A stretch of DNA of 64,000 nt from Bombyx mori (taxonomy: Eukaryota > Arthropoda > Insecta > Lepidoptera > Bombycidae): assembly GCF_030269925.1 (NCBI RefSeq), contig NC_085107.1:7502001-7566000 (forward strand), in the 5' to 3' direction. The translations under genes and the position numbers were made by a program. How positions within the stretch are numbered: position 1 is the stretch's first letter; every line of letters begins with the position of its first letter. Positions 1 through 11,550 of this stretch are shown here, piece after piece. The notes under the pieces are model-generated. The model saw only the letters and a program-made list of their open reading frames with translations. It was not told the DNA's origin and made no database searches.

Positions 1-1013
1 CAGAGTTGAAAAGGCTTAACTGACTGTGACGTAAAAGCAACATTCCCTCTCGAGTTTCCAATTGTACGGAGGTAAAGCTCCCTGCATATGAGCGATCGCT
101 CGTATTACACACGTCATAGCGGATTCTCAGAGATATTCTCGGTGAGTGGGCTCAAATAGCTGAAGGGAATGTCGTGTATATTGAGATTGTCGCTTATCGC
201 TTATGGTTCACTTGAAGCTTAGTATGTCACAGTGAGTCTCATGATTGGCTACGATTAATCTTGAATTAATATTATTTACAAATACAATTTAATACGTTTA
301 TCTTATTTAACAAATATGCGCATGAATAGTTTCTGTTACCTAGCTTAGGATCTATACTACTGCTTAAGTTAAGTAATATAATTCTTAACTCATTTTTGGA
401 AACTCTTAGGTAAATATGACTCAAAGAATGTTCGCAATTACCGCAAATTGGCATCAAAGCCGCAAAAGGCTTATTAAAAAATCTCTTTATCCTTAGAATA
501 ATACTCATTTTTATATTTATATAATATGAATATAAAAAAGTATATTTTAGTTTGAAATTAATCTTGTTAAAAGAACCACTCATTGTATCTTTGTTAAGAG
601 TACCCTACAGTCTTATTTCAAAAGTGAAAGCAAAGCAACTTAGCTACCCTTAAATTTTAAATGTGTAGATAACTAGATTTTGGTTTTTGTAATAACCTAA
701 TTACTTACCTACTACCAAACTAAATTAGGTATTAGAAAATTATGAATATTTCTGTCAGTTTTTAAGTCAGTGCTATCAGAATTAATTGCGAGCAATGAAA
801 TGAAAACAATTTTCAGCTTTTGAAATTGACACGCAAAAATAAACTCGTAAAAATATTTACACGAAAATATATATTCAAATGAGTTTTAAAACTGTACATA
901 CTAGATTGTTATTTGCATTATCATCTTCTTCCTAGTCGGTATGGCTCTTGATAGAGTGATCGTGGTCATCATTTTAAGCGTCGGTGGCAAGCTTCACAAC
1001 ACGCCGCCACACC
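1..1013. other. No gene recognised
   Basis: Moderately GC-rich first 260 bp, then AT-rich DNA. No credible coding frame, RNA gene or repeat boundary seen. Confidence 0.4.
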
Positions 1014-1260
1014 TTTTTTTTTTTATTGCTCAGATGGGTGGACGAGCTCACAGCCCACCTGGTGTTAAGTGGTTGCTGGAGCCCATGGACATCTACAACG
1101 TAAATGCGCCACCCACCTTGAGATATAAGTTCTAAGATCTCAGTACAGTTACAACGGCTGCTCCACCCTTCAAACCGAAACGCATTACTGCGTCACGGCA
1201 GAAATAGGCAGGGCGGTGGTACCTACCCGCGCGGACTCACAAGAGATCCTAGCACCAGTA
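1014..1260 (-). mobile_element. Bm1 SINE, 5'-truncated
   Basis: Minus-sense: T run, then gagctcacagcccacctggt through to ctagcaccagta. It has the full non-tRNA body but no tRNA-like head. Confidence 0.93.
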
Positions 1261-1789
1261 AGTACACCTCTCTGACGGCCGCATAAACCTATCTATTCTC
1301 AAAATTAATAAGTGGTATACTATCTTTGTGTTCTTCTACAACACAACTCTCAACATAAAGTATTCTTGCCTACTTATCTCTCGTCTTCACGTGCAAGTTT
1401 AACATCAAAATATAAGCCCAATCTAATTATAACCTACTAAATACTACAACACTATAATGCAATAATATAATACAAAGTAATATACTACAACATCTAAATT
1501 TGGTAGTTCAAGCTATTTGAACTAGCAAATTAAATACCACAACGCTAGCACAGTTGTCATTGTTACTAAGATTTCCAATTTCAGTCCAGTTTTTTTTCGT
1601 TGAATAATACGCGAAATAAATGTTCAAAGTTAAAAATCAGCACCAAATATCGCATTCTATTTTCCTAGAAGAAACAGTAGGTAATTAATATTGAAAATTT
1701 TTGAAAGAATAATATTTTAATAAATCAAGTACATTTAAATAGGTAGTAAATAGCCTCGCATTTGTTTTGAAATATTTTATTTGATGTAC

Positions 1790-1930
1790 ATTCTGACTAC
1801 GTAAGTTCCGGTCGTGGCATTTTCTCTTCCGCGTAGAGCCTGCAATAGACTTTATGTCGTCTATCCACCATTTTTTTTCCACCATGGCAGGATTTGGGGG
1901 AGGCCTATGCGAAAGCAAAACAATCTTAGC
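1790..1930 (-). mobile_element. Degenerate RTE-like LINE remnant
   Basis: Minus-strand KWWIDDIKSIAGSTRKRK (about 1880-1825) resembles the RWxDDLxxxAG segment of RTE-type ORF2, followed by DRNLRS. Short and weak. Confidence 0.4.
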
Positions 1931-2374
1931 CGATGTCAAATGCAAAGAAAAAGAAAAAAAAACACGTGTGGCATTCGGAGACTGCCGCGGTAAAGCTATT
2001 GCATAGCATTTTTTATCAACTTATGCAATTATAAATCGACAATAATAATTTAATATTAAAACAACAATAAAATAAGACCACGCTATATTTATAAACATTA
2101 ACAAAAGCAAAACATTATCTGTCCCCTTCACACTCATAAGCTAGACCGCGCGAGAGAGAGATAGGCAGATTTTTCATGATGCGCATGCAGTGTGACGTCA
2201 CGCCACGCGCTTAATCACAAACACTACACAAGCGCAACGTGTAAATGTGTTGAGCACGAGCTACATAGTAGGCGTAGTGGGGGTGTCAGGTTATTTTCGT
2301 TACGGGATTAGGCGGATTCAGTAGCCGCGCTCAAAGCCCGCGATAAAATCTATGTAATAGCTTAAAAAATGTTT

Positions 2375-2428
2375 AGTATGTACCTAAATATGAATTAAGG
2401 TTGTTAATAAAGGCTTTTTTATCTTTAT
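2375..2428 (+). repeat. 54-bp dispersed repeat, copy 1
   Basis: agtatgtacctaaatatgaa onward is shared with 47364-47417 with about four differences. It contains an AATAAA-type signal followed by a T-rich end, like the 3' end of a retroposon. Confidence 0.8.
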
Positions 2429-3113
2429 CTGACTACGTAATGTATTCCAAATGTTGGAGATTGTGAAATATTTAAAAGAAAGCCTGGTTTCCGATAAAAT
2501 GTCAGTCATGTTCACATTTAAACGTCGAAGAAGAAACACAAACACGAAGCGACTGAAAATATTGTTTCTATAACTGCAAATGTAGAAAAGTTCAGCGTGT
2601 TGAAGTTTGCCCGCAAAAAGTTTGAATGTACATTCGCCGATACATGTCAGGTTCTTTGGTTGGAGGGTAAAATATTACAACAGGTTTTGTTCTTGTGGTT
2701 CAATTAGAAGCGGATGTGGCCAAATAGGAAATTCGTCCGGTGTGTTTGTTGAAGAAGGTGCGCACTATTTTGGTTTTAATTTTTAGAAACGCTCACAGAT
2801 TTTTTAAATTACCGCGTCCTTGATAGATGTTTGTAAACGATTTCCACAATGAAGGAGTAACATTAACGCTTTCTTTTATAATTATGTGAGTTTGTCCATT
2901 GAAAATAATTAAAAAAAAGTTGTTTTTTTTTTTCGATTTAGACCGACTTTAACTTTTGCATTGCAACAAAATTAAATGTTCAGTTTTCAACGACAATCGG
3001 CACGGCGAATCGTTTTATTAAAACAAAAAGATTTAGACTTACTTCACCTCGTGCGCCAGCCACCGTTATTGTTGATACTCAATCATGAAGCTCTCCGTAT
3101 GAAGCTTTAACAA

Positions 3114-3226
3114 ATTTTTTTATTGCTCTTGTAGGTAGACGAGCGTACGGCCCTGATGGTGAGTGGTTACCGTCGCCCATGGACTTCAGCAATGTCAGGG
3201 GCAGAGCCAAGCCGCTGCCTACCGAA
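3114..3226 (-). mobile_element. CR1-type LINE 3' end fragment
   Basis: About 110 bp matching the 3' UTR of the copy at 11560-11670 (gtgagtggttaccgtcgccc, then gacttcagcaatgtcagggg), minus-sense with a short T run. Confidence 0.85.
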
Positions 3227-3991
3227 TTTAACGCAGACATTTCAATATTCTTAATCAGTAGAACAGCTGTGACTAGTACTGTCTGCGTACTACAAGAGTG
3301 ACTTTTGATAATGCCTTAAAAAGTACTAGTTTAATCATTTTTTATATTTACAAACAAAATAATATTAATAAGAAAATCGGTTTACATTTTTTCATTGTTT
3401 ACAAAAGAATCCCTCTTAGATTTGCTGTATCGAATTAACAAACAAAGGGTCGACATCCATACCCAGATCATATTTTTCTCAACGTGCATTCGAAAAGGAA
3501 ACCATTTCAGCTATAAAATTTATATGATATGCACTATTTGAATTTTACGTTTCCTTTACACGGGAGAACTAAATCTTCGCAAACAATGAAACTTCGTATT
3601 TTCTGACAAAGTTTGCAATGGCTTTTGAGTTATGAATATGAGAATCGTCAGCGCTTCGTATGCATCGGGGAATCTCAAGAAGTTAAATTGAGGAAACTTT
3701 AAAGTATTGCTTGCTCCCTTCAAGAATACCAGTTTTAGATTTCTATTCAAATTTAATGTAATTCTTCTGTAATTCAAACCATAAATGTTTATAAAACCTT
3801 GATAATATTTTACTTATCATCGCTAATACATATCTTCATCGTCGTACGAAAGAGGATGACGTTATGAGTCATTTAAAATTAATTAAACTAATGAATGTTC
3901 CGTGTGGGACTTAGAATATGCATATGAAGTATAAGTAAGTAAGAATAAGTATATTCAGACCACAGATAGCCAATATGGTGGTATATATAAT

Positions 3992-4235
3992 GGTGGTAGG
4001 ACCTCTTGTGAGTCCGCGCGGGTGGGTACCACCACCCTGTCTATTTCTGCCGCGAAGCAGTAATGCGTTTCGGTTTGAAGGGTGGGGCAGCCGTTGTAAC
4101 TATACTTGAGATCTTAGAACTTATATCTCAAGGTGGGTGGTGCATTTACGATGTGGATGTCTATGGGCTACAGTAACCACCTTACACCAGGTGGGCTGTG
4201 AGCTCGTCCAACCATCTAAGCAATAAAAAAAAAAA
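3992..4235 (+). mobile_element. Bm1 SINE, 5'-truncated
   Basis: Plus-sense, from ggtggtaggacctcttgtga to the A tail (aataaaaaaaaaaa). Same length as the copies at 1014, 10453, 41183 and 62250, all starting at the same internal point. Confidence 0.93.
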
Positions 4236-6599
4236 GGTTAATTGTTAATCTTTTATCAATATTAACATGTTTTTGGACACTTTTAGTGTTTATCTACCAC
4301 CATATAAAAATTAGTAAGGAATTTGTATTGTGCCTTAGAATGTTGACGTTATTAAACAAAATAATGTGTTCCATATCTAATATTAAATTAAAACTTATTT
4401 ATTTCAACAGCTTTTAATTTTCATTTGGCTTTGTTAATTGTCGGTTTTATTGTGTGACAGTAAAACAAAATGAGCAATCATTTAAGGCCTATGTTCAGAA
4501 GTGGGCAGATAAAGGCTGATGATGATAATGCTGCAGTTCTCACACTTTCACAATTGATTCCATTACATTCGTATCTACATCATATTATTATTATCACGCA
4601 TGTGGCACTAATTTAAAAAGCATTAAGAATAAGAAAACATAACCAACTCGAGCTTCATTTACTTGTGTTATTGTGTTTTCATTGCAACAGTTTCAGAACT
4701 TTCAGAGGACAATTGTTCCTGGAACTTATAAATCATTTCATTGCTGCAGCTACTTTTGTAAACGTTAATCGTCGACAAACTTCCCCTTAGTGTTGTATTC
4801 GAGTTAAATCGATTTTGGTTTTGGTTCGTTAAGCGTCGATATTTATGACTCAAACGAAAACTCCGAATCGTAATCCGAGTTGGTCACGCGAAGCATTAGC
4901 GAATCTTTGTGGATACTACGTATCGGGACTGGCTAATTAATCGATGCTTGAGATTAATGTGCTGGAAATTAAATTTTAATAGTCTCTAATGTCGAAACAA
5001 GGGCAGAAGAGTAAATGGTCCACGGGATATTAAGTTAAGTAGTTACTTTGGCTCAGCCTTCTCCTTCCGCTGATAATCCTCAATGCCGAGGATCGTGGCC
5101 TCGTGAGGCTTTTTTGGGAAAATACACGTGTGCGGTCACATAGTGCGGTCCCACGTCCTTTCACAGCGGTGCTTTTGGAAGAGATTTAATTCTTCGAGGC
5201 CGCTGAAGCCTTATTAGAGTCCGGCTAATTAACCGCCGCCAGACATTCGATGTTGTCTGATTTACGGTGGAAAAGTCGTACTCAGCCCTCCTCTTTTCTC
5301 ATCTAGGCTTAGGATGTGGCTCATGGATGTCAGCAAAATTAAAGGCACAACCAAGCCGTAGCCTACAAATCTGTTACGCGATCAAGTTTATGTGAACAAG
5401 TTACAATAATTCCACTTTACGTAAATTACATTGAAAAGAAATAAAATAATTGCTTTGTGAATATCTTTCAAGATTAACACAGATAGGGGCTAAGCGGAAA
5501 AACAAAACTCAGTTCCATAAAAAAATGAAGTATTGGTTTGATTAAACATTTAACTACAAGTATATACAACAAAACAAAAATAAATACTTTTATTAAAATG
5601 TGACCCAAACCAAACAATATTAAATCGATACCGCGTGATAATTATAAATAGTTATGCTAATTGAACAGACGCCTGTTAATTTGGTCTCGATTGGTTTAGA
5701 TCACTGCTAATTGAAACAAATTACCGAAATATTGTCTGACCACATTATATAATGAGATAGGCAGTAGTAACCTCGTTTCCATTTCTGCAATAAAAATATA
5801 ATTCATTTCTAAACTTATTAAAATAGACGGTCTCAGTTGGAATTCGAAAAATAATACTTAAGTATCGTTATGAATATAGAACCAAACATAAAATAGTACA
5901 TTAAATATATATCATTTTATTTAAACTATCTATTGAAGGAGCAATAGCTTCCTGGCTGCTATATTTTCTGCATGTATATAACGTAACGAAAAGAGCTTAT
6001 TCGTTGAAAGTAAGTTCTTATTATTTTTACGTGATTTTGTGTTAAACAGTAAAAACAAAGAAATTACTATTACGGTTTTGTACGAAATCTTTAAGCTAAA
6101 AATATTCTATATTAACAGGATTAATCTGAAAACCGAAATCGTCATTTTTTTTGTCAAATCTTCTGCTAGGAAAATTCAGATGAAGATAATGAAATTACCT
6201 GTAAAATCAACTCGAATCACTGGTAAGATTTTTCATTTCTTCTACTGTACACTGTAATTAATTAAGTGTCTGAAAATATTGCCTTGTCCGTCTTGTTTGT
6301 AACTTTCTTGATATGTTCGTTTTGAGGTGACGGAATAATTTCACCTATCCTTAGTATCTATACGTCGGAATACGTATTCTGCATCCAGAATCTGCTGTAC
6401 TTATAAATCTCTAAAAATTTAAAATGAAAAGCAGATAACTAATAATTCTTTTTTTTTATCCCGATCGTTAATTTGAGAAGAGTAGGTAATTAACAATTTG
6501 CGTATTTTCCTTTATTTCTAGCACATATTGTATCACCTCACGGAAACTGTCACTAGTTTTAAATACTGTATAATATTATTTTATTCATAATATATTATT
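4236..6599. other. No gene recognised
   Basis: AT-rich. 5050-5290 is GC-richer and repeat-like (gccttctccttccgctgata, ccaatgccgagg-type words) but could not be assigned. 5295-5370 faintly recalls the CR1 3' end. No supported coding sequence. Confidence 0.35.
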
Positions 6600-6883
6600 A
6601 TTTTTCTTCTATTAATAAATAAATAAATAAATAAATATTTACTAACAATCACGCCACGTTAACTGGTCCCGTGATAAGTTCGTAAAGAACTTGTGTTACA
6701 GGTACCAGATAACGGATATAAATATAAGATTTTTATTATACACATACATATATTTAATATACATCCATAACCCTGGAAAAGACATTTATATTTATCATAC
6801 AAATATCTTCCCTTAGCGGGATTCGAACCCGCGACCCCCTTGTGTAGTGACCGTGTCACTTACCACTACACCAGACGGCCGTT
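6600..6883 (-). mobile_element. tRNA-headed SINE, a family distinct from Bm1
   Basis: Read on the minus strand from about 6881: a tRNA-like head with A-box-like TAGTGGTAAGTG and a perfect B box GGTTCGAATCC (about 6830-6820), then an unrelated body and a tail of aaat repeats (6612-6637). Such elements are transcribed by RNA polymerase III from the head. Confidence 0.8.
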
Positions 6884-7339
6884 AATAGACTCTCCAACTG
6901 ATAGCGACAGTAGAATAATTTAAAAGATTACATTTAATAAATAAATTCAAACTCGATTATCTGGTGTATGCAAAGTTCGACTGAAAAGCAGCACCTCCAA
7001 TAGAGAATCTTAATGAAATGTGCAACATTCGTACAACGTGTATTCCGTTTTCATAATGAAATGCAAAGCTGAGGAGATTTGATAATACTATTACTGCACC
7101 TAGTTTTACTGTTCATACGAATGATTTGAATATTAAGTTACCAGCACGACGCGCTGTGGAGTATAACGTAATTACAATGTACGCTTTGTGTTGACTAGGC
7201 ACCGCTTCTGTTGAAACAGGAGGACTCGAGGAGTATGACATATTTATTTACAACATAGGGCATCGTCAGTTGTCCTTTACTGGCAAATATGTACATATTT
7301 ATGTCTAATAAATTATAAATTAATTACTAATTATTGTTT

Positions 7340-7592
7340 TTACGCTACCATGCGTAGGAGGTGTGCATCTCTGGTAAGCAGAGTGAGGGCCAGCTCCAAC
7401 AGTATCCTGAGCATGATCGCAAGCAGGCTGGACTGTGTATACATGGGTCGCTGTGGTGCCATCTCCCGTGGGATGTTACGACAGTAATTCATTGTGATGT
7501 AAATATAACTACTAACATAGGTCTAAATCTTATTAACAATTTATATGAGTCATGGTTACTTGCAATAAAAACATTATTATTATTATTATTAT
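7340..7592 (+). mobile_element. LINE 3' end: ORF C-terminus, 3' UTR and (ATT)n tail
   Basis: One frame reads RRRCASLVSRVRASSNSILS, then MIASRLDCVYMGRCGAISRG and a stop (7350-7482). About 90 bp of UTR ending in an ATT microsatellite (7568-7592) follow. The layout is that of a non-LTR retrotransposon end; the clade is not certain. Confidence 0.5.
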
Positions 7593-9159
7593 TAATATAT
7601 TTTAAGAAGCCCTCAAAACTAAAAATGAAAACTGTAGCTTCGAATGAAAACAAAACTATGTGAAAAAACTAATACGAAATATTATTTTTGTATTCGAATT
7701 TTCTCTGCCAAATCTAATAAGATTATTTAAAAAAAAAGGATGTTATTAATATGAGCTCTTCTATTGATTTCCTAATCAAACTATTATACAAATCGTTTTT
7801 TTCTGAAAGCACAAAAGAAAAACAAAAGATTTAAAAAAAATTAGGAACACAGAAACAGGAAAATCTTCTTCTTGTCCAAAGCGTACAAGTAATATGAAAT
7901 AAAATTCATTATTCTTCACATTTATTACTATAATACAAATTTGATGATACCACATTAAATCAAGTTTTGTGAACGGAAAACCCGTATACAAAGCTTCATG
8001 TAAATTGATAGCGGCGTCGCTGCGATGCAATATGGATAGCATCTGGGACGGGTCCGCCTAATCATGAATTTAGAGCGGCGAAAGCTCCCGGGACCAATGG
8101 ACGGAACGTACTAAAGATAAGTTTAAGCTCCGCCAGCGTTTATGCGGTATGATGCATTTCCTTGATCGGTAGCTACATTTTCCAGTTTAATCTCAGAAAT
8201 GTCAAGGCGCCTTAGGCTAGGCTAATCTTAGCTTTACATCGAGCAACTTTGAATGAAATGTTCTGAAATAGAGAACAACTATTTTTGGAGCTTGTCCGGT
8301 ATTTTCATCGGGGCCTGGCGACACTGTAATCTTTTCATTTAAAAGTTTTTCCTGTAACTTTCAGTTGATATCTTGACTTGACGTTATCGATAAACTTCTT
8401 GGGATATTTTAATTTCATAACGTGAAAGTTTCACGGAAGCTTACATGTCGGTTACGAATTTTTTAAATCAATTTCTCAATTGTTTTATTTATTTCTACAT
8501 TATGTACAGTTATTGTTGTCTAAGTTACGTGCTTGCTTCTATGATAGGTAAGTTGATTATTTGTTATATAATAACATGATGTACCTAATGTATGATGTGC
8601 GATTTTAATTTAATTTAAAACTATACTTAAAATTTCAATTTAAGTAATAGACAATAGAGCTATAACAACAGGTTTAATAAAAGTATGTTTATCGTCGGAA
8701 TTTCACAAATATTCTTAAGAAAGTGAGCCATCGATTCGAGAAGCAGATCAAAGTCACAAGTGTGCCTTTCGAGAGCCTAAAGCACTTTGGTAAGGGCGCA
8801 TTGAGAGCCACTTCCTTTTGTCTCGTCGTGATTAACCCTTGATATTCTTAAGGCCAATTTTTACACAAAACTTATTCACATCAAAGAGTGCCATTGAAAT
8901 TAAACGAGCTACAGGCTTACTGGTATGGTATAACTGCCTAAATGAGAATTTTAGAATCACGATTATTGAGCCACACATTATAATATTAAAAATAATATTA
9001 AATGAGTTTTGTATAAAAACGCTGCTTCGTTCGTGAATAATAATAAAAAATAATTACGTCAAATTTGAATTCGTATCAAAGCATGTTTTAAACACGAAGC
9101 CCTGCAGTAAGATGAAGACAAAATAATTATGTTGGTATGTGGGAGTTGAACTTTACTAA
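7593..9159. other. No gene recognised
   Basis: AT-rich with short spurious frames only; no repeat family recognised. Confidence 0.4.
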
Positions 9160-9905
9160 AACACTTGCCGCTTACAGCCGGCGCCCTATCCCGGACCGGG
9201 CCTAGTCGGGTTGAGGTCAGGTCGGGCCAGTTGAGACGGCGGGACAGGGTTGACACCGAACATACTACATCCATCCCGCCATACCACAGATGGACATGGC
9301 CACCGGTTCCCTCGGGCGGCAGGCCGAGAGCTCGCCTTGATGCCAACGCACTGCACCTTCCTCCGCAGCGTCCGGGGGAACGCGGTCTGCCATCACCCGG
9401 CTTCCTATCATAGGCGAGTGTGCAAAGCACGCCGCCCCATGCCTGGATCTCTCTCCGCATAAAGCAGGTGGAGCCTAAAGCTCTTAGGGGGTCGGATCAC
9501 GGATGCGACCCCGGTCCCGATCCCCTGCTCGGCGGCGTTGGATTTCTGCGTAGTGAGGAGAGCTTAGCCTCACTCGCCCCGCCGCTTTCTTCTGCGATAT
9601 GATACACTCGCAGAAGTCGAGTATAGCCTTCCAAGACTCATCGCCGCCAAGCATCGACGCCACGACGCTAGCCAGTGACAATTCCGGTCCTATCTTTGCG
9701 ACCAGGACCCGGCTCTGCAACACAATGGTGACACCTCGTCTTTAGCTCAGCTCCTACCCAGTGCAGGTACTTTCCGAAGCATCCGTGCCCGGTCAGCACC
9801 TGCACCAGACGGAAGGTGACGCGTCCTCCGCCACGATTCACCCAGTCATCAAAGACCGGGTAAACCACCTCGACGGTCCGTAGACCCCACGTGGGGTTGA
9901 TAAAT
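9160..9905 (-). pseudogene. R1-type LINE ORF2 C-terminus, frameshifted
   Basis: GC-rich block in AT-rich DNA. On the minus strand one frame (9905-9720) gives VTFRLVQVLTGHGCFGKYLH and then RCHHC, the Cys-His region that ends R1-clade reverse transcriptases. Another frame (9720-9560) continues SLASVVASMLGGDESWKAIL and ISQKKAAGRVR, also typical of R1. At least one frameshift separates them, so it is dead. Confidence 0.8.
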
Positions 9906-9949
9906 CGCCTCGACCACGACTCGAACAAAAGCAAATAGCATATTTTTCT

Positions 9950-10303
9950 ATTTATGTTATTGCTTAGTTTGGTGGACGAGCTCACGGCCCACCAGGTGCT
10001 AAGTAGTTATCGGAGCCCAAAGACATCTACAACGTAAATGCCGCCACCTACCTTGAGATATGAGTTCTAAGATCTCCAACGGCTGCTCTACCCTTCAAAC
10101 CGAAACGTATTACTGCTTCACGGCAGAAATAGTGATTTTTATTACACGATGTTATTCCTTCACCGTGAAAGTCAATCATAATCGTGAAGATTTGTTAAGT
10201 TCGTATTTCATTGCAAAAATTGATACTTGCCAGCGGGATTCGAACACCGGTGCATCGCTAGATATAAATGCATCGGACATCTTATCCTTTAGGCCACGAC
10301 GAC
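9950..10303 (-). mobile_element. Bm1 SINE with tRNA-like head, internally deleted
   Basis: Minus-sense. The head (10303-10230) carries a box A-like ggcctaaaggataagat and a B box ggtgttcgaatccc. The 3' body is at 9958-10132. The segment ggtggtaggacc...tgccta present in other copies is missing between them, so this copy has an internal deletion. Confidence 0.85.
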
Positions 10304-10452
10304 TTGTTAAGTGAAATCTAATAAATATTTGTAATAATTCCGTAAGTAGTAAGTACAAATTTTCATCAATTACTTTGCACAATGCCAGAATATACATATC
10401 AAAAGCCAATTTGATGAAACTGCTTAAAGGAGTATTTATTAACATTCCAAAA

Positions 10453-10699
10453 TTTTTTTTTTATTGCTTCATTTGGTTGGACGAGCTCACAGCTCACCTG
10501 GTGTTAAGTGGTTACTGGAGCCCATAGACATCTACAAAGTAAATGCGCCACCCACCTTAAGATATAAGTTCTAAGATCTCAGTATAGTTACAACGGCTGC
10601 CTAACCCTTCAAACCGAAACGCATCACCGCTTCACGGCAGAAATAGGCAGGGCGGTGGTACCTACACGCGCGGACTCACAAGAGGTCCTACCACCAGTA
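10453..10699 (-). mobile_element. Bm1 SINE, 5'-truncated
   Basis: Minus-sense; T run, then the full body to cctaccaccagtaa. Only 150 bp from the preceding Bm1 copy and in the same orientation. Confidence 0.93.
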
Positions 10700-11472
10700 A
10701 ATCCCACCAATATCTGGACGCATAACAAAATGATAATTATGTCGTCTTCTGATACTGTGAATATCAGATAAGGAAGTTAGTGGAGTAAGTTTGCTTATCC
10801 CGAAATAGTATAAGAAGTTATACCCATAATTAACTAATAAGGATGTCTAGGTTAGTTTAGAAATTTTCATTATTAATTAGCAAACATTTTAGGATGGCTG
10901 AAAACTTTTAAACATGGGCCTTGAAAATAGTTTTCGTGTGTAGGTAGGTAGCCGACGTGAATTACATATTCGTTGTCTTTTATTGAACTAGAGGTCCCGC
11001 AGTAGTCGAAATTCGACTATAATTAATTGGTTTTGTAAGTTTGTATACTATTATGATTGTATTTTATACTTCTATTATCACAAATTTCGCCAAGACTACT
11101 TTATAAAAAATATTAACAAAGACAAACAATATTTAATCTCAATTTGACCACAGACGTCAAGAACAAAAGTTTGACAATAAATAGTATGCATGCGTGTGTG
11201 CGTCAAATACATGGTATGTAGTGTGTGTAATGTTTTCTTTATTGATTTAAAGTATCTTTTATGCATTATTTAAAAAAAATATTAGCATTGTGCACTTATT
11301 CTCTATATTCTCTATAAGTGTGGAAAATTTCATACTCCTCCGTCCGCGCAATTTTAGTAAAAAGGGATACAAAGTTTTTACTTCACGTATTAATATATAG
11401 ATTGTTTGACTCGACTATAAATAGTACCTATACCAATTTGAACTTCAAAGTATTTTTAAAAACAATGTGTAT

Positions 11473-11473
<1 letters not shown>
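10700..11473. other. No gene recognised
   Basis: AT-rich host DNA between a Bm1 copy and the poly(A) side of the CR1 element. Confidence 0.4.

Positions 11474-11550
<77 letters not shown>

Larger units (their letters stand above)
1261..3113. other. Gene-free stretch with a GC-richer block
   Basis: Apart from the RTE-like remnant and the 54-bp repeat, 2130-2340 stands out: richer in CG, with tgacgtca at 2194 and several acgcg motifs, directly upstream of the 54-bp repeat. It could be the body of an unrecognised retroposon or an old promoter. No coding match. Confidence 0.35.

Noticed and set aside
5295..5370. Possible CR1 3' end fragment
   Set aside because: Only scattered words (gtggctcatggatgtcagca, accaagccgtagcctac) match; too diverged to list as a feature.
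6808..6883. tRNA-like sequence with perfect A- and B-box motifs on the minus strand
   Set aside because: The acceptor-stem ends do not pair and it is continuous with a SINE body and aaat tail, so it is a SINE head and not a tRNA gene.
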